Under the pieces are notes generated by a model. It was not told the DNA's origin. It saw only the letters and a program-made list of their open reading frames with translations, and did no database searches. The position numbers and the translations under genes were made by a program. Below are positions 52,077 to 62,293 of a DNA stretch of 64,000 bases, piece by piece; position 1 is the first letter of the stretch, and each line of letters starts with the position of its first letter. Source of the stretch: Pseudoalteromonas sp. (GTDB lineage Bacteria; Pseudomonadota; Gammaproteobacteria; Enterobacterales; Alteromonadaceae); assembly GCF_018402495.1 (NCBI RefSeq), contig NZ_JAGYIU010000005.1:1-64000 (forward strand). Reading direction: 5' to 3'.

Positions 52077-54182
52077 ATGTATCTTTTTGAAGGTCTTAAA
52101 AAGAAAATCTCAAAATACTTGCCAGCAAACGATGTTGAGCTAGTTCAAAAAGCCTACGTGGTAGCCCGAGAAGCCCATGAAGGTCAAACTCGCTCAAGTG
52201 GCGAACCATACATTACTCACCCCGTTGAAGTAACTCAAATACTCGCAAGCATGCATCTTGATCATGAAACGCTCATGGCAGCACTGATGCATGATGTGAT
52301 TGAAGATACCGATTTTAGCCAACAAGATTTAGCTGAAATATTTGGTGAAACGGTGGCTGAGCTGGTTGAGGGGGTGAGCAAGCTCGATAAATTGAGCTTT
52401 AAAGATAAAAAAGAGTTTCAAGCTGAAAACTATCGAAAAATGATTATGGCAATGACCCAAGATATTCGGGTTATTTTAATCAAACTCGCCGATAGAACGC
52501 ATAACATGCGAACATTAGGCGCACTTCGTCCTGATAAACGCCGCCGTATAGCGCGAGAAACACTCGAAATTTATGCGCCAATTGCTAATCGTTTAGGTAT
52601 TCACGATATAAAAAATGAGCTAGAAGATTTAGGGTTTCAGGCTCTGTATCCAATGCGTCATCGTGCATTAAAATCTGAGGTAGCTAAAGCGCGCGGTAAT
52701 CGCAAAGAAGTTATTTCAAATATTCAAACTGAAATTGAAGCTCGCCTTGAAGAATCAGGTATAAAAGCGACCGTATCAGGCCGTGAAAAGCACTTATATA
52801 GCATATATAAAAAAATGCTTAACAAAGAGCTACTGTTTAACGAAGTCATGGATATTTACGCCTTTCGTATTGCGGTAGATTCTATGGATACCTGTTATCG
52901 CGTACTTGGCGTTACTCATAACCTATATAAACCAATTGAAACCCGCTTTAAAGACTATATTGCCGTACCTAAAACCAATGGTTATCAATCACTTCATACT
53001 TCTCTAGTTGGCCCTCATGGTATCCCTGTTGAAATTCAAATTCGAACTTTAGATATGGATCATATGGCAGATAAAGGCGTAGCAGCTCATTGGATGTATA
53101 AAAAAGCGGGCGACAATGCAGGTCATACTGCGCAACAACGTGCTCGTCAGTGGATGCAAAGCTTATTAGAATTACAACAAAGCGCTGGTTCATCATTTGA
53201 GTTTGTAGAAAATGTCAAAACAGAGCTGTTTCCTGAAGAGATTTACGTTTTCACCCCTGATGGCCGTATTGTCGAGCTACCTATGGGCGCTACCGCTGTC
53301 GATTTTGCTTATGCGGTTCATACTGATGTAGGTAATACTTGTGTTGGTGCACGTGTTAATCGTAAGCCTTACCCTTTGAGCAAAGCCATTGATACTGGTC
53401 AAACAATAGAAATTATTACTAGTTCGGGGGCGCATCCTAACGCAACATGGCTTAACTTTATTGTTACAGGTAAAGCACGATTAGGCGTGCGCAATTATCT
53501 TAAAAGCCAACAACATGAAGAAGCATTATTACTGGGTCGCCGCTTACTTGACTCAGCCCTAGGTGAGAACAAGTTTGATAATCTGCCAACTGAAAATATT
53601 ACACGAGTGCTTGAAGAACATGAGCTCTCTTCAACCTTAGAGCTACTGGTAGAAATTGGTTCAGGTAATTTAATGAGTATGCTGATTGCCAAACGCTTAT
53701 TGCAAAATGATAATGATGACTTACACGATATTGCTAAACGTGCAAAAGCGACCATTATTGGTACCGAAGGCATGTTAGTTAATTATTCAAAATGTTGCCG
53801 CCCAGTACCTGGTGATGCCATTACAGCTCATGTAAGCCAAGGCAAAGGTTTAACGGTTCATCGTCAAGAATGTAAGAACATTCGCGGTTGGGAAAATGAT
53901 CGTTCGAAATACCTAGTCGTAAAATGGGATGATAATCCAGAAAAAGAATACATTGCAGCTCTAAGAGTAGAAATAATTAACCACCAAGGTGCGCTGGCTA
54001 AATTAACCAATGTGGTCGCGACTACACAGGCCAATATTGTCGAAATAGCCACCGATGAAAAAGAAAGTAATTTATACGTGATAGACTTAGGGATCACAGT
54101 TAAAAACCGTATCCATGTCGCCAATATCATGCGTCGTATACGTGTGATGCCGGATGTACAAAAAGTCTATCGTAAAAAATAA
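52077..54182 (+). CDS. spoT: bifunctional (p)ppGpp synthetase/hydrolase SpoT
   Basis: 701 aa. HD hydrolase domain (about 25-170) with ALMHDVIEDT, synthetase domain (about 230-340) with GREKHLYSIYKKM, TGS (about 385-445), helical/zinc-finger region with NYSKCCRPVPGD near 570, and a C-terminal ACT domain. It degrades and makes the alarmone (p)ppGpp. The HD motif is intact, which points to SpoT rather than RelA. Confidence 0.96.
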   Translation: MYLFEGLKKKISKYLPANDVELVQKAYVVAREAHEGQTRSSGEPYITHPVEVTQILASMHLDHETLMAALMHDVIEDTDFSQQDLAEIFGETVAELVEGVSKLDKLSFKDKKEFQAENYRKMIMAMTQDIRVILIKLADRTHNMRTLGALRPDKRRRIARETLEIYAPIANRLGIHDIKNELEDLGFQALYPMRHRALKSEVAKARGNRKEVISNIQTEIEARLEESGIKATVSGREKHLYSIYKKMLNKELLFNEVMDIYAFRIAVDSMDTCYRVLGVTHNLYKPIETRFKDYIAVPKTNGYQSLHTSLVGPHGIPVEIQIRTLDMDHMADKGVAAHWMYKKAGDNAGHTAQQRARQWMQSLLELQQSAGSSFEFVENVKTELFPEEIYVFTPDGRIVELPMGATAVDFAYAVHTDVGNTCVGARVNRKPYPLSKAIDTGQTIEIITSSGAHPNATWLNFIVTGKARLGVRNYLKSQQHEEALLLGRRLLDSALGENKFDNLPTENITRVLEEHELSSTLELLVEIGSGNLMSMLIAKRLLQNDNDDLHDIAKRAKATIIGTEGMLVNYSKCCRPVPGDAITAHVSQGKGLTVHRQECKNIRGWENDRSKYLVVKWDDNPEKEYIAALRVEIINHQGALAKLTNVVATTQANIVEIATDEKESNLYVIDLGITVKNRIHVANIMRRIRVMPDVQKVYRKK

Positions 54183-54194
54183 AATAGGAACATC

Positions 54195-54587
54195 ATGAAT
54201 AAAGCATTTATATCAACTGATAAAGCACCTGCAGCGATTGGTACATACAGCCAAGCAGTAAAAGTGGGGACAGCCGTTTATTTATCTGGACAAATTCCAC
54301 TTGTACCACAAACAATGGAGGTTATATCTGAAGACTTTAGCGAACAAACGCATCAGGTATTTAAAAATATTTGTGCGGTATGTGAAGAAGCAGGTGGTAC
54401 GATTCAAGACTTAGTAAAAGTAAATATTTATCTTACTGATCTGTCAAATTTTGCCATTGTAAACGACGTAATGAGCCAGTACTTCAAACAACCTTATCCT
54501 GCTCGTGCTGCAATTGGCGTTCGCGCACTGCCTAAAGGTGTGCAAGTGGAAATAGATGGCATTATGGAGCTTCCTTCAACAAACTAA
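54195..54587 (+). CDS. ridA: RidA family reactive-intermediate deaminase
   Basis: 130 aa. Trimeric YjgF/RidA fold with [12 protein letters not shown] and [19 protein letters not shown] (the Arg that binds the carboxylate is in PARAA). It clears 2-aminoacrylate. It lies 12 bp after spoT in the same transcript. Confidence 0.95.
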   Translation: MNKAFISTDKAPAAIGTYSQAVKVGTAVYLSGQIPLVPQTMEVISEDFSEQTHQVFKNICAVCEEAGGTIQDLVKVNIYLTDLSNFAIVNDVMSQYFKQPYPARAAIGVRALPKGVQVEIDGIMELPSTN

Positions 54588-54595
54588 TATTTATA

Positions 54596-54622
54596 AGCTA
54601 TGAGTCCCGCTCATAGCTTTTA
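54596..54622 (+). terminator. terminator after ridA
   Basis: AGCTATGAG, loop TCCCG, CTCATAGCT then TTT. Confidence 0.75.
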
Positions 54623-54734
54623 TTCCAATCTATAGCTATATTTTGAGGAATTGTTGACTAAGAACTAAAATTCTAGCACTCTGTAATGATTCTATTTAAT
54701 TAAACCTTACTTTAGTAGTAGAAAAGGATAATTT

Positions 54735-56339
54735 GTGTTTAAGCTTGCTCACAATGGCAATGTATTACTCGATACGAGTGAATTTGCACCCGCCAGTGCT
54801 GCTTTTATCATTGAAGCCATTGAACAGTCGCCTTATAGCGAGTGTGAAATCAATCATGATGCCATAAATAACTATTTCAAAAGTGCAACACCTGAACGTA
54901 TTCTGATTGTTGCAACACGCCGTGATGCAACTTTAAGTGTTGAGCTCAGTGATGACAAAATGCTTGCAACTGGCACGCTTACTTTAGCTAAAGGTGGAAA
55001 GCCGTTAAGTTTTGATGAAGCAAAAAAAGAGTTAGTTAAAGCTCATGTTGCTCGAGGCTATAAAAAAGCATTTTTAGAGCAACTTTTACAAAAACAATTT
55101 GAACTTCCACCTGGCTCTGTAGTGAGTGGCCCACTCGCAAAGGGGCGCCTACCTACTGACGGTAAACCAACTCGATTTAAAGCTATGGTTGAAACCTTAA
55201 AAGATTGCCTTAAAGCGCCAAAGTTAAAAGAAGATGGCAGCGTTGATATGCGTGATTTTGGTAAGCTAGCAAGCGTAAAACCTGGCGAGTTACTGATACA
55301 GCAGCAACCAGCAACGCCTGGTCAAGAAGGATTTAATGTAGTCGGCGATGTATTACCTGCAAAACCCGGTGAAGTTCATGCCTTAATAGCCGGAGAAGGT
55401 ACTGAAATATCAAAAACTAATCCAATGGAGCTACTCTCTACTATTGCTGGTGTACCGGTTGAAATAAATAACGGTATGCGTGTAGATGATATATTTACTA
55501 TTACTGATGTCTCGGTAAAAACTGGCCATGTAGATTTTGAAGGCAGTGTAATAGTCAGTAAAAATATTGAGCCGGGGATGCGAGTTAACGCAACTGGCGA
55601 TATTACAGTTCTAGGTACTGTTGAATCTGGCGAATTAACCGCAGGTGGCGATATAACCGTAAAACAAGGGGTTATTGGGCATCAAAAGCCTGAGGATAAA
55701 TCACTATCTTGCAAGATAATTTGTGCTGGTGACATGCATGCCTCACATTCTCAATATTGCTATATTGAAGCTAATAATATACTGCTTGATCGTCAGGCCA
55801 GCCACAGCTTAATGAAAGCAAAAAATAAAATACAAATTGGCCAATCAGATTTACCGCAAGGCAAACTATTTGGGGGTAAAGTTTTAGATGCTACCAAATT
55901 AATTGCTGGAGAGATTGGCAATGAATCGGGTGCAAAAATGATCATTAATTTGGCCGCCTCAGCGGCTCAAATAACCAAAGATATTGATAAGTACTTTAGT
56001 AAGCTAACCGCCACTAATGAACAGTTTGATAGCTTACAAATGGCGTTAGAAAAAACAGATTTAATGACCGATGCAGATAAAAAAAACGAACTTCGCAACA
56101 AAATTGGAACTGCACAACTGCATCATAGTCAGCAAGCAGAGCAACTAGAAAAGCAAGTAACTCGTTTAGAACAAACACTAAATACCTTGCTTAATGAAGC
56201 CGCTTTAACTGTTAATAACGTATTGCACTCTGGTGTGGAAATCCATATTTTCAACAAACTGCTCAGAACGACTCGTAATTTTCCACCGAGCCATGTTAAG
56301 TTAGAAAATAATAAAATAGAAATAGAATTTAAAACCTAA
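54735..56339 (+). CDS. FapA / DUF342 family protein
   Basis: 534 aa starting at GTG. An N-terminal FapA domain (about 75-250) leads into a parallel beta-helix DUF342 core (about 250-410; repeated ITVLGTVESGELTAGGDITV-like turns) and ends in a coiled coil (about 415-495). Members are linked to polar or flagellar positioning and to cell-surface processes, but the role is not settled. Stand-alone gene, convergent with asnA. Confidence 0.85.
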   Translation: MFKLAHNGNVLLDTSEFAPASAAFIIEAIEQSPYSECEINHDAINNYFKSATPERILIVATRRDATLSVELSDDKMLATGTLTLAKGGKPLSFDEAKKELVKAHVARGYKKAFLEQLLQKQFELPPGSVVSGPLAKGRLPTDGKPTRFKAMVETLKDCLKAPKLKEDGSVDMRDFGKLASVKPGELLIQQQPATPGQEGFNVVGDVLPAKPGEVHALIAGEGTEISKTNPMELLSTIAGVPVEINNGMRVDDIFTITDVSVKTGHVDFEGSVIVSKNIEPGMRVNATGDITVLGTVESGELTAGGDITVKQGVIGHQKPEDKSLSCKIICAGDMHASHSQYCYIEANNILLDRQASHSLMKAKNKIQIGQSDLPQGKLFGGKVLDATKLIAGEIGNESGAKMIINLAASAAQITKDIDKYFSKLTATNEQFDSLQMALEKTDLMTDADKKNELRNKIGTAQLHHSQQAEQLEKQVTRLEQTLNTLLNEAALTVNNVLHSGVEIHIFNKLLRTTRNFPPSHVKLENNKIEIEFKT

Positions 56340-56343
56340 TTGT

Positions 56344-56373
56344 AAGGGTGCTGTCAGTAACAGCACCCCTTTT
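56344..56373. terminator. terminator between the FapA-like gene and asnA
   Basis: GGGTGCTGT, loop CAGTA, ACAGCACCC then CTTTT. It just touches the asnA stop and serves the plus-strand gene best. Confidence 0.8.
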
Positions 56374-57367
56374 AAAGTAAACCATCTATATCTTCATAAG
56401 TTTGCGCTGGCCACACACCTACCTGTACCTGCCCTATATGTTGTTTTTGTAGTAACAGCATAGCCAAACGAGATTGACCAATACCACCACCAATTGTTTG
56501 TGGAAATTTACGTTCTAGCAATGCTTTATGCCAGTCAAACGCTAAACGATCTTCGTCCGCGGTAATTTCTAACTGAGCCTGCAGAACTTCGGGGCTAACA
56601 CGGATCCCCATTGATGAGATTTCAAAAGCGTCTTTAAGAACAGGGTTCCAAACTAAAATATCACCATTTAATCCCATGTACTGTTCGCATGTTGGGGTTG
56701 ACCAATCATCGTAATCTGGCGCTCTCACATCGTGAATTTTGCCATCGCCTAAAACCCCACCAATACCAATTAAAAATACTGCGCCATATTCTTGGGCAAT
56801 CGCCTTTTCACGCTGCTTAGCATTAAAATCAGGGTACATTCTGCGCAATGCTTCACTGTGTATAAAAGTAATATCAGCAGGCAAGAATGGCGTTAATCCA
56901 AAGCTATCAGCCACATATTTCTCAGTGGCTTTAATCCCTTGATAAATAGTTTTAACTGTTTGCTTAAGAGTAGATAAGGAGCGCTGCGTGTTTTCACAAA
57001 TAACTTGTTCCCAGTCCCACTGATCAACATAAACAGAATGAATTGGACTGAGTGAATCCTCATCAGGTCGTAACGCTTTCATTTGCGTGTAAATCCCTTC
57101 ACCTTGTAAAAAGCCATATTCACCCAAAGTTTTACGCTTCCACTTAGCTAACGAATGCACCACTTCATATCGGCTATCTGCAATCGCTTTAATATTTACA
57201 GCTACTGCGTTCTCGTGCCCACTTAAATTATCCTGAGTACCGTCACCTACCTTAGCTAAAATAGGCGCTTGTACTTCAATTAAGCCCAATTTTTGCTCTA
57301 ATTGCTGTGAAAAGAACTGTTTAACTTTACTTATTTGTTGCTGCTGCTGCACATAGTGTGAACTCAT
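56372..57367 (-). CDS. asnA: aspartate-ammonia ligase (asparagine synthetase A)
   Basis: 331 aa from the ATG at 57367 ([15 protein letters not shown]), which aligns with E. coli AsnA and has GAGG 9 bp upstream. A start at 57382 is possible. ATP-dependent amidation of aspartate with ammonia. [19 protein letters not shown] and GGGIGQSRL motifs are present. Divergent from asnC, its usual regulator. Confidence 0.96.
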   Translation of the reverse strand: MSSHYVQQQQQISKVKQFFSQQLEQKLGLIEVQAPILAKVGDGTQDNLSGHENAVAVNIKAIADSRYEVVHSLAKWKRKTLGEYGFLQGEGIYTQMKALRPDEDSLSPIHSVYVDQWDWEQVICENTQRSLSTLKQTVKTIYQGIKATEKYVADSFGLTPFLPADITFIHSEALRRMYPDFNAKQREKAIAQEYGAVFLIGIGGVLGDGKIHDVRAPDYDDWSTPTCEQYMGLNGDILVWNPVLKDAFEISSMGIRVSPEVLQAQLEITADEDRLAFDWHKALLERKFPQTIGGGIGQSRLAMLLLQKQHIGQVQVGVWPAQTYEDIDGLL

Positions 57368-57552
57368 AATAATTGGCCTCATTCCCAGTTATTGTATTTG
57401 AACTGAGCGCTGCAATCACGCCCCAATGAAGTTATCGTAACAATTAAACGATTTAATTCAATAACCAACAACAAAAATAGCTTTAATATATTAAAACCAC
57501 TAAAAAAATGGTATAAAAACATTAAATACAATAATTAGAAGTAGCTAAAATT

Positions 57553-58011
57553 ATGGAAAATTATCAAATCGATAATCTCGACAAACAGATCCTGCATGCA
57601 TTAATGGATAATGCGCGCACACCTTATGCTGAATTAGCAAAACGCTTTAGTGTCAGCGCGGGGACAATTCATGTACGAATTGAGAAAATGAAACAAGCGG
57701 GGATCATTACAGGCACTCAATTAACCATTAACACCAAACGACTTGGCTACGATGTATGTTGTTTTATTGGCATTAATTTAAACAATGCGCGGGACTACCC
57801 ACAAACCCTAATTAAGCTTGAGTCATTAGAAGAAGTTGTTGAAGCCTATTACACCACCGGTAATTACAGCATTTTTATTAAAGTAATGACTCGCTCTATC
57901 GACCACTTGCAAGATGTGTTGATCAATAAAATACAAGCAATCGAAGCGATTCAGTCAACCGAAACCCTAATCTCATTACAAAACCCGATTAGCCGAACAG
58001 TGGTGCCTTAA
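57553..58011 (+). CDS. asnC: Lrp/AsnC-family regulator AsnC
   Basis: 152 aa, same length as E. coli AsnC. N-terminal winged HTH (about 5-62; LDKQILHALMDNARTPYAEL) and C-terminal RAM/ligand domain. It senses asparagine and activates asnA. The 185-bp divergent gap 57368-57552 is the expected control region. Confidence 0.93.
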   Translation: MENYQIDNLDKQILHALMDNARTPYAELAKRFSVSAGTIHVRIEKMKQAGIITGTQLTINTKRLGYDVCCFIGINLNNARDYPQTLIKLESLEEVVEAYYTTGNYSIFIKVMTRSIDHLQDVLINKIQAIEAIQSTETLISLQNPISRTVVP

Positions 58012-58052
58012 GGTGAAAAATCTCGTATACTTTGCCGAAAAAGAGGACTCTC

Positions 58053-58739
58053 ATGCAGCAAACTCGTTACCAAAGAATAGAAAGTGTACTTTCACGTCGT
58101 CAAACCGATCTTACCGTGTGTTTAGAAGACGTACATAAACACCATAACTTATCTGCTATTGTCAGAACGGCTGATGCCGTTGGCTGCCATCATGTGCACG
58201 CCGTCTGGCCAGAAAAGCAAAAGTGGCTAACCAATAACACCTCAGGTGGCAGTAAAAATTGGTTAAAAACACATCTTCATAGAAATATAGATGATGCCGC
58301 TGCCAGCATCCGTGCTCATAACCCTGACGTACAAATTTTAGCAACTCATTTAAGTGAAGATGCTGTCGATTTTAGAGAAATTGATTACACCAAACCTACC
58401 GCCATTATTGTCGGACAAGAAAAAACGGGGATCTCAGAAAAAGCGCTTGAATATGCAGATCAAAATATAATTATCCCCATGCAAGGCATGGTGCAATCGT
58501 TAAATGTATCTGTTGCTGCAGCATTAATCCTATTCGAAGCGCAACGCCAACGTGAGCTTGCAGGATTATATAATAGAGATATGCTAAGTGAAAAAATAAA
58601 ACACCCAATGTATTTTGAAGGCTGCCACCCAATTATTGCAAGGCAGTGTAAGCAAAAGAACTTACCTTATCCCGCACTCGATGAAAACGGCAATATTATC
58701 GCCGATGAACAATTTTGGCAGGCATTAAAACATACTTGA
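58053..58739 (+). CDS. trmH: tRNA (guanosine-18-2'-O)-methyltransferase
   Basis: 228 aa from the ATG at 58053 (MQQTRYQRIESVLSRRQ), with GAGGA upstream and the family length. An earlier start at 58032 adds 7 residues. SPOUT-type methyltransferase with NLSAIVRTADAVG, IIVGQEKTGISEKAL and the knot motif IPMQGMVQSLNVSVAAAL. It makes Gm18 in tRNA. Often beside recG, as here. Confidence 0.95.
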   Translation: MQQTRYQRIESVLSRRQTDLTVCLEDVHKHHNLSAIVRTADAVGCHHVHAVWPEKQKWLTNNTSGGSKNWLKTHLHRNIDDAAASIRAHNPDVQILATHLSEDAVDFREIDYTKPTAIIVGQEKTGISEKALEYADQNIIIPMQGMVQSLNVSVAAALILFEAQRQRELAGLYNRDMLSEKIKHPMYFEGCHPIIARQCKQKNLPYPALDENGNIIADEQFWQALKHT

Positions 58740-58796
58740 TGCATATACAGTGTACCAGTACACTTAACCCATTAAATAACAATAATTGAGCCTATT

Positions 58797-60878
58797 TTGT
58801 CTAAACCTAGCTTAAGCCAATACCCAATCACAGAGCTTAAAGGCGTTGGCCCTAAAATGGCAGAGCGACTTTTCAAGCTAGGTATTACCACAGTGCAAGA
58901 TATGCTTTTTCATTTACCGCTAAGGTATGAAGACAGAACGCATATTTATTCTATTAGCGAGCTTACGCCCCACAGCCATGTAACGGTTCAAGCAACTATT
59001 GAAACCAGCCAAATTACCTTTGGTAAAAGGCGCATGCTGGTTTGCCAAATAAACGACGGCACAGGCCGATTAACACTGCGATTTTTTAATTTTACCGCAG
59101 CACAAAAAAACGCATTTAGCGCGGGTAAAATAATTCGCTGTTTTGGCGAAATACGTCGCGGACGTGTTGGCTTTGAAATGAGTCACCCAGAATACAGTAT
59201 TAGCGACACTTTTGAACAGCAACCTACCAAGTCAACACTCACGCCAGTCTATTCAACAACCGAGGGGTTAAAACAACTTTCCATAAGGGCGCTGAGTGAA
59301 CAGGCAATAGAATTACTCAAAAAGTATTCAGTAGAAGAGTTGCTCCCTCAACAATGGCAACCATCGCAACTAGCATTAAGTGATGCACTATTACTACTGC
59401 ATCGCCCCCCTAATGATGTTGATATCATTGCACTTGAACAAGGGGCTCACCCAGCCCAACAACGGCTCGTTTTTGAAGAGTTGTTGGCTCAAAATCTCAG
59501 CCTATTAAAAGTAAGAGAGCAAGGACAACAAGTTAAAGCTATTGCTCTTGAGCCCACTAATCCATTAGAAGCGCAATTTCTAGCACAATTACCCTTTGCG
59601 CCAACCAATGCACAAAGCCGTGTAGTATCAGAAATTAAAACAGACATGCAACACGCCTACCCCATGATGCGACTCGTACAAGGCGATGTTGGCTCTGGTA
59701 AAACATTAGTCGCAGCCCTGAGCGCTTTAACTGCGATAGCGCAAGGCTATCAGGTCGCATTAATGGCGCCAACAGAGATATTATCAGAGCAACACGGAAT
59801 CAACTTTTCCAGCTGGTTTGAAAGCCTTGGAATAACGGTTGCTTGGCTAGGCGGTAAAACAAAAGGAAAAGAGCGCATTAATACGCTTGCAATAATCGCC
59901 TCTGGTGAAGCGCAGATGATTGTGGGTACTCATGCGTTATTTCAAGATGAAGTAAAATTTAACAACCTTGTACTTATCATCATTGATGAACAACATCGTT
60001 TTGGAGTGCATCAACGTTTATCACTGCGTGAAAAAGGGCGTTTTGGTGATTGTTACCCACATCAACTAGTAATGACAGCAACACCTATACCACGTACGCT
60101 CGCGATGACTGCTTATGCAGATTTAGAAACCTCAGTGATCGACGAATTACCTCCAGGGCGAACGCCTATAACTACCGTTGCTATTCCTGATACCCGCCGA
60201 GATGACATAATTACTCGAGTGAGACTTGCCTGTAACGAACAAGGTAGACAAGTTTACTGGGTATGTACTCTGATAGACGAGTCTGAAGTATTACAATGCC
60301 AAGCAGCGCAAGACAGTGCTTTACAATTAAAAGAAGCCTTACCTGAACTTAATATTGGTTTAGTTCATGGGCGAATGAAAGCCACTGAAAAGCAAGCCAT
60401 TATGAATGAGTTTAAAGCGGGAAACATTCATGTACTTGTCGCAACAACCGTGATCGAGGTCGGTGTTGATGTCCCCAATGCGAGCCTAATTATTATTGAA
60501 AATCCAGAGCGTTTGGGGTTAGCACAACTTCACCAATTACGAGGTCGTGTAGGACGTGGAGCAACCGCATCGCATTGCGTTCTTTTATATCATGCACCAC
60601 TTTCTCATACTGCACAGAAGCGATTAGGAGTACTGCGCGATAGTAACGATGGCTTTGTTATAGCAGAACGTGATTTAGAGATACGCGGCCCAGGCGAAGT
60701 TCTTGGAACTAAACAAACCGGTTTAGCCGAATTCAAAATTGCTGATTTAACCCGCGATAAACAAACACTCAATCAAGTAAGACCCATCGCACAACAAATG
60801 CTTAAGCAATATCCTCAGCATATAGACCCACTTATTCACCGTTGGTTAGGTAATAGATCAAACTACGCACAAGCATAA
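58797..60878 (+). CDS. recG: ATP-dependent DNA helicase RecG
   Basis: 693 aa starting at TTG. N-terminal wedge/OB domain (about 10-165; ITELKGVGPKMAERL), helicase Walker A VQGDVGSGKT near residue 300, DEQHRFG near 400, and motif VI QLRGRVGRG near 580. It remodels stalled forks and Holliday junctions. 60879-60975 downstream shows nothing. Confidence 0.96.
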   Translation: MSKPSLSQYPITELKGVGPKMAERLFKLGITTVQDMLFHLPLRYEDRTHIYSISELTPHSHVTVQATIETSQITFGKRRMLVCQINDGTGRLTLRFFNFTAAQKNAFSAGKIIRCFGEIRRGRVGFEMSHPEYSISDTFEQQPTKSTLTPVYSTTEGLKQLSIRALSEQAIELLKKYSVEELLPQQWQPSQLALSDALLLLHRPPNDVDIIALEQGAHPAQQRLVFEELLAQNLSLLKVREQGQQVKAIALEPTNPLEAQFLAQLPFAPTNAQSRVVSEIKTDMQHAYPMMRLVQGDVGSGKTLVAALSALTAIAQGYQVALMAPTEILSEQHGINFSSWFESLGITVAWLGGKTKGKERINTLAIIASGEAQMIVGTHALFQDEVKFNNLVLIIIDEQHRFGVHQRLSLREKGRFGDCYPHQLVMTATPIPRTLAMTAYADLETSVIDELPPGRTPITTVAIPDTRRDDIITRVRLACNEQGRQVYWVCTLIDESEVLQCQAAQDSALQLKEALPELNIGLVHGRMKATEKQAIMNEFKAGNIHVLVATTVIEVGVDVPNASLIIIENPERLGLAQLHQLRGRVGRGATASHCVLLYHAPLSHTAQKRLGVLRDSNDGFVIAERDLEIRGPGEVLGTKQTGLAEFKIADLTRDKQTLNQVRPIAQQMLKQYPQHIDPLIHRWLGNRSNYAQA

Positions 60879-60997
60879 TCAATTTTTAAACTTTTGATAG
60901 CTACCTAAAACTTGATGCGTTTTACCTCGCACCTTCATGGTAGGCGTATAGATAACGATATTTAAGCTTTGCTTTGTAAACGTCTAGCTAACGACAC

Positions 60998-62010
60998 CTA
61001 GTTTTGTTTAATGTTCCGGGATAACAGCGGCTCAAGGTTGCTTGACTGATCTGCAATATGTTGCAAGCACTTTGAAATATAGTCATGCACTACAAGGTCA
61101 TTTGCCTTTGCAGTTTCAACAAGACTATAGAGTATACGCTGGCATGTGCGCCATTACTAGTATTTGAGAACAACCAGTTTTTTCGCCCTATTACGAACGG
61201 TTTTATTGCTCGCTCTGCGCGGTTGTTATCAATGCTGAGCCTACCATCCTCTAGGTAACGCCTGAATTTCTCAAACTGATTTATCGCATAGGTAATTGCT
61301 TCACCTAACGCCATTTTTGGTGGGATTTTATCTTTATGCTTGAGTAACCATTGATACAATTCATCAACGATTGGTTTGGCTTTTCTCTGCCTAATCTTGA
61401 ATTTTTCATCGGCCGCTTTTCCTTTGATGGCTTGCTCAATACCGTAGAGCTTGCGAATAAGGTTTAGTGCTACATCCGCTTTAACTGTTTTTTTATTATT
61501 GCCTTTAGCCTTGATGAATTTACGGCGTATATGCGCTAGACATGCGACGAGTGTTGCTTTCGTTTGCTCGTATGCCTTGTAGCCGTCAACGTGCATGTAG
61601 CCTTCGTAACCATCAAGGAAATCAACCGCACATTGGCCTGCGCGACTGTTATGGTAATCAAACAGGACAATATTGGTGCCTTTACCTGGTTTATCATCGC
61701 CGCAACAATACAGCCACATATAGCTGGTTGCTTTATCTGCATTAATGACGTTTAACGGGGTTTCATCGCCGTGAATAACCGGTTGAGATAGCAACACGTC
61801 TTTTAAGCGTTGATACAAAGGGAACAACAGGTCTGCGCAGCGCAACATCCAGCTCGACATGGTTTGTCTGCTCAACTCAATACCAATATCGCCTAACATG
61901 GTTTCTTGGCGATAAAGTGGTAAACCAAACTGGTATATTTATACATGATTATTTGGCTCAACAAGCTGGGCGTTGCGATGCTTTTTGGAATGGCTGTTGC
62001 GGGCAAAACT
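60998..62010 (-). pseudogene. truncated and frameshifted IS66 tnpC
   Basis: It matches the C-terminal two thirds of the first tnpC. A one-base loss near 61137 (ATACGC here, ATGGCGC there) shifts the frame so it would end early at LLKLQRQMTL. Upstream it has small changes around 61935 and runs into the deletion. Not functional. Confidence 0.85.
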
Positions 62011-62017
62011 CAGTAAT

Positions 62018-62085
62018 AGTTAAATCGCTGGCTTGTTGTTCTTCAATAATACTGCGCCACTGCTCAGGCTACGTGTTTTTTTCAT
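62018..62085 (-). pseudogene. remnant of IS66 tnpA N-terminus
   Basis: It keeps the tnpA start and about the first 22 codons, with a one-base loss in the match to LEQW, then joins tnpC across the deletion. Confidence 0.75.
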
Positions 62086-62165
62086 GACTATCTCCTCGTT
62101 AAAATTCGGAAATAGTTTAATAATTTTAATTAGTTACTGACAGATGCACTTTACTAGATGCTTAC

Positions 62166-62221
62166 CTACAATAGTTGCTACAAAGCACCTACCCCTAAGG
62201 TAAGAGCGCCACCTTCACATG
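62166..62221 (-). pseudogene. degenerate scrap of a tuf 3' end
   Basis: CTACAATAGTTGCTACAA followed by gapped matches and CGCCACCTTCACA resembles the true tuf 3' end at 62299-62354. It lies between the IS66 end and the tuf terminator. Confidence 0.6.
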
Positions 62222-62239
62222 ACACAAATTATAGGCATT

Positions 62240-62269
62240 AAAAAACCCGAGACTAAGCTCGGGTTTTTT
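62240..62269 (-). terminator. terminator of tuf
   Basis: AAAAAACCCGAG, loop ACTAAG, CTCGGGTTTTTT, a strong stem with T-runs in both directions. Confidence 0.88.
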
Positions 62270-62293
62270 CGTATTAATTAGCTAGGCTAATTA

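Larger units (their letters stand above)
60976..62165 (-). mobile_element. internally deleted IS66-family copy
   Basis: About 1190 bp with the same ends as the copy at 24470 (GTAAACGTCTAGCTAACG left, GTAAGCATCTAGTAAAG right on the other strand). The middle is missing: sequence matching tnpC jumps at about 62001-62017 into the start of tnpA, so all of tnpB and the N-terminus of tnpC are gone. No flanking duplication (TTTGCTTT versus CTACAATA). Confidence 0.85.
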
